Assembly (NCBI RefSeq): GCF_959029255.1 | Contig: NZ_CAUFUE010000012.1 | Span: 78,452-142,451 of the forward strand | Length of the DNA stretch: 64,000 nucleotides | Source of the DNA: an uncultured Bacteroides sp. | GTDB taxonomy: Bacteria > Bacteroidota > Bacteroidia > Bacteroidales > Bacteroidaceae | Reading direction: 5' to 3' | Shown: one piece after another, positions 62,443 to 64,000 of the stretch | How positions within the stretch are numbered: the first letter of the stretch is position 1 | Layout: each line of letters starts with the position of its first letter | Notes under the pieces: model-generated | What the model was told of the DNA's origin: nothing | Databases searched by the model: none | Seen by the model: the letters and a program-made list of their open reading frames with translations, nothing else | Program-made: the position numbers and the translations under genes

Positions 62443-63327
62443 ATGTTATTGACAGATTCTTTTCTTGACTATCTTCTGCGTGAGCGGAATTATTCCGAAG
62501 GTACCGTCAGGTATTATCGGGCGGATATTCTTGAACTGCAGAAGTTCGGAGAGGAAATGTTGGGAGAATTGACTCCGTCGGATGTAGATGCCGAGCTTGT
62601 CCGTGAATGGATTGCTTCCTTGATGGACAGAGGTTGTGCTTCGAATACGATAAATCGAAAGTTGAGTTCAATCCGAGCGTATTATAAGTTTCTCTTGAGG
62701 AGAGGGGAGGTTGCGGTGGACCCATTGCAGAAGATAACGGGTCCTAAAAAGAAAAAACCGCTTCCTACGTTTCTGAGAGAGGGGGAAATGAATAAGCTGT
62801 TGGATGATATGGACTTTGGAGAAGGGTTTGAGGGGTGTCGCGACCACATGATTATCGAAATGTTTTATGCTACCGGCATGCGGCTTTCGGAATTAATAGG
62901 GTTGACAGATAAGGATGTTGATTTTTCGGCTTCTCTTATTAAAGTAACGGGAAAACGGAATAAACAACGTTTGATACCTTTTGACGAAGAGTTGAGGCGC
63001 TCAATGCGAGAATATGTTAATATGCGGAATGAAGCGGTTCCGGTTCGGGCGGATGCTTTTTTTGTCCGGGAGAATGGAAAGCGACTCTGTAGCAGTATCG
63101 TTGCGAATCTTGTGAAACGGAATCTTTCGAAAGTAGTGACTGTAAAAAAAAGAAGTCCTCACGTGCTGAGACATACCTTTGCGACAGCTATGCTGAACAA
63201 TGGCGCGGATTTAGGCTCAATTAAAGAGCTTCTCGGACACGAAAGTTTGGCGACGACGGAAGTTTATACGCATACTACTTTTGAAGAACTTAAAAAAGTG
63301 TATAATCAGGCTCATCCTCGAGCCTAA
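62443..63327 (+). CDS. xerC: Tyrosine recombinase XerC/XerD type
   Basis: A 294-residue site-specific recombinase resolving chromosome dimers. The N-terminal SAM-like DNA-binding domain (about 1-85, FLDYLLRERNYSEGTVRYYRADI) is followed by the catalytic domain. Active-site residues: Arg147 (GMRLSEL), Lys in VTGKRNKQR, His240-x-x-Arg243 (HVLRHTFATAML), His in LLGHESL and Tyr275 (VYTHTT). The housekeeping position between rpsU and raiA, without mobile-element genes, points to chromosomal Xer function rather than an integrase. Whether it is XerC or XerD cannot be settled from one copy. Confidence 0.9.
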   Translation: MLLTDSFLDYLLRERNYSEGTVRYYRADILELQKFGEEMLGELTPSDVDAELVREWIASLMDRGCASNTINRKLSSIRAYYKFLLRRGEVAVDPLQKITGPKKKKPLPTFLREGEMNKLLDDMDFGEGFEGCRDHMIIEMFYATGMRLSELIGLTDKDVDFSASLIKVTGKRNKQRLIPFDEELRRSMREYVNMRNEAVPVRADAFFVRENGKRLCSSIVANLVKRNLSKVVTVKKRSPHVLRHTFATAMLNNGADLGSIKELLGHESLATTEVYTHTTFEELKKVYNQAHPRA

Positions 63328-63330
63328 AGA

Positions 63331-63340
63331 AAAGGAGGTA
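63331..63340 (+). promoter_or_regulatory. Unusual strong Shine-Dalgarno sequence of raiA
   Basis: AAAGGAGGTA ends 3 bases before the ATG at 63344, with GGAGG 5 bases from the start. Such a sequence is exceptional in Bacteroides, where most genes have none. It decides the start at 63344 over the upstream ATG at 63281, which lies inside xerC. Confidence 0.7.
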
Positions 63341-63343
63341 AGT

Positions 63344-63643
63344 ATGGACGTTAGAATTCAATCGATTCACTTTGATGCATCAGAGCAATTGCAATCTTTT
63401 ATTCAAAAGAAGGTTGTTAAATTGGAGAAGTTTTACGACGATATACAGAAAGTAGAGGTGTCATTAAAAGTTGTTAAACCAGAGACTGCTGAAAATAAAG
63501 AAGCTGGAGTAAGGGTTTTTGCTCCTAACGCTGATTTTTATGCAAATAAAGTCTGTGATACGTTTGAAGAAGCGGTAGATGTATGTCTGGAAGCTTTGGA
63601 AAAACAGCTGGTTAAATACAAGGAAAAACAACGGAGCAAATAA
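63344..63643 (+). CDS. raiA: Ribosome-associated translation inhibitor / hibernation factor
   Basis: A 99-residue HPF/RaiA-type protein that binds the 30S decoding centre in stationary phase and blocks translation. MDVRIQSIHFDASEQLQSFIQKKVVKLEKFYDDIQKVEVSLKV is the standard beta-alpha-beta start, and VFAPNADFYANKVCDTFEEAVDVCLEALEKQL the second half with its long helix. It lacks the C-terminal dimerisation domain of long HPF, so it is the short form. It starts 16 bases after the xerC stop with a strong ribosome-binding site and is probably in one operon with rpsU and xerC. Confidence 0.94.
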   Translation: MDVRIQSIHFDASEQLQSFIQKKVVKLEKFYDDIQKVEVSLKVVKPETAENKEAGVRVFAPNADFYANKVCDTFEEAVDVCLEALEKQLVKYKEKQRSK

Positions 63644-63657
63644 AATTCCGCTAAAAT

Positions 63658-63688
63658 TTTGCGGGTAAAAAATAAATGCCTAAATTTG
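63658..63688 (+). promoter_or_regulatory. Promoter of the tRNA-Thr/tRNA-Tyr cluster
   Basis: TTTG (63658-63661), 19 bases, TAAATTTG (63681-63688): full match to the Bacteroidetes consensus, 48 bases upstream of the mature tRNA-Thr. Confidence 0.7.
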
Positions 63689-63736
63689 CAGCCGTTTCGC
63701 TCGCACTAGAACGTTACGGTTGCATTTTTTAAGCCT

Positions 63737-63810
63737 GCCTCTTTAGCTCAGTTGGCCAGAGCACGTGATTTGTAATCTCGGGGTCGTTGGTTCGAATCCG
63801 ACAAGAGGCT
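63737..63810 (+). tRNA. tRNA-Thr (anticodon TGT)
   Basis: A 74-base tRNA. The acceptor GCCTCTT pairs with AAGAGGC, discriminator T, no encoded CCA. The D arm contains GCTCAGTTGGCCAGAGC, the anticodon loop is TTTGTAA (TGT), and the T arm has GGTTCGAATCC. It is first in a tRNA cluster that in Bacteroides normally leads to tuf and secE. Confidence 0.95.
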
Positions 63811-63945
63811 CAAAAAAAAACAATGCGGGGATGAACTTTAAAGATTGTCCGGCAGAGTTGAGGAAATGAATTCCGGTAGGATAACAAATAAATTCCTATA
63901 AGGGTTCAGACAATAGAAGAGAAAAAAGAGTTCTTAATTTAATAG

Positions 63946-64000
63946 GGGCAAATACCAGAGTGGCCAAATGGGGCAGACTGTAAATCTGCTGGCTTACGCC
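63946..64000 (+). tRNA. tRNA-Tyr (anticodon GTA), 5' part, cut by window edge
   Basis: Starts with acceptor GGGCAAA, then T8 and a class II D arm (CCAGAGTGGCCAAATGGGG). The anticodon stem-loop GCAGACTGTAAATCTGC gives GTA. The sequence ends in the variable arm at the window edge. Confidence 0.9.

Noticed and set aside
62443..63327. Phage or transposon integrase
   Set aside because: The recombinase lies in the conserved rpsU-raiA-tRNA context and matches chromosomal Xer proteins; no mobile-element genes or attachment sites are adjacent.

Overview
The window looks like a chromosomal segment of a gut Bacteroides (Bacteroidales). Supporting signs are two SusC/SusD pairs, a one-protein hybrid two-component regulator, DUF4998 and DUF5000 surface lipoproteins, promoters with a TAnnTTTG -7 box (twice with TTTG 19 bases upstream), a near absence of Shine-Dalgarno sequences, and tRNA genes without encoded CCA. 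The species cannot be fixed from the sequence alone.

Layout. 1-11.4 kb: the tail of an unknown gene, a large surface lipoprotein, an OmpA-family protein, a corrinoid adenosyltransferase, a DUF2795 protein, a RecQ-like helicase, a KilA-N gene broken by an internal deletion, a small beta-barrel protein, a DUF488/RIC nitrosative-stress pair and a GNAT acetyltransferase. 11.5-25.0 kb: polysaccharide utilisation locus 1 (PUL 1). GH88 and DUF2264 genes run leftward; SusC, SusD, an M60 metallopeptidase, a heparinase II/III-metallophosphoesterase fusion and an internally deleted GH109-like protein run rightward. 25.0-28.4 kb: a two-gene HU-like/VirE-VapE cassette, divergently transcribed and bounded on both sides by the same TATGAGGGTAA palindromes. 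28.4-32.4 kb: a hybrid two-component regulator. 32.8-49.2 kb: PUL 2, all leftward: SusC, SusD, a DUF5000 lipoprotein, two DUF4998 lectin/lyase-like paralogues, GH84, GH89 and GH110. 49.5-64.0 kb: mostly housekeeping: tRNA-Ser, a small porin, priA, a low-molecular-weight tyrosine phosphatase, a 7TM-HD protein, gltX, waaA, a gamma-carbonic anhydrase, aminopeptidase P, rpsU, xerC, raiA, tRNA-Thr and the start of tRNA-Tyr.

How the genes fit together. PUL 1 combines a lyase-like protein, unsaturated-uronide hydrolysis (GH88), possible glucuronide hydrolysis (DUF2264) and a glycoprotein peptidase (M60). This fits a uronic-acid-containing glycoconjugate attached to protein, such as a proteoglycan. 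PUL 2 carries exo-enzymes for alpha-1,3-galactose (GH110), alpha-GlcNAc (GH89) and beta-GlcNAc (GH84), which fits mucin or blood-group-type host glycans. Only one PUL-type regulator is visible, lying between the two loci.

Most unusual points: the HU/VirE cassette with matched palindromic borders; the lyase-phosphoesterase fusion; the in-frame gutted GH109 gene; the tandem DUF4998 paralogues of which only one keeps lyase-like residues; and an A-B-A'-B' palindrome cluster upstream of rpsU.
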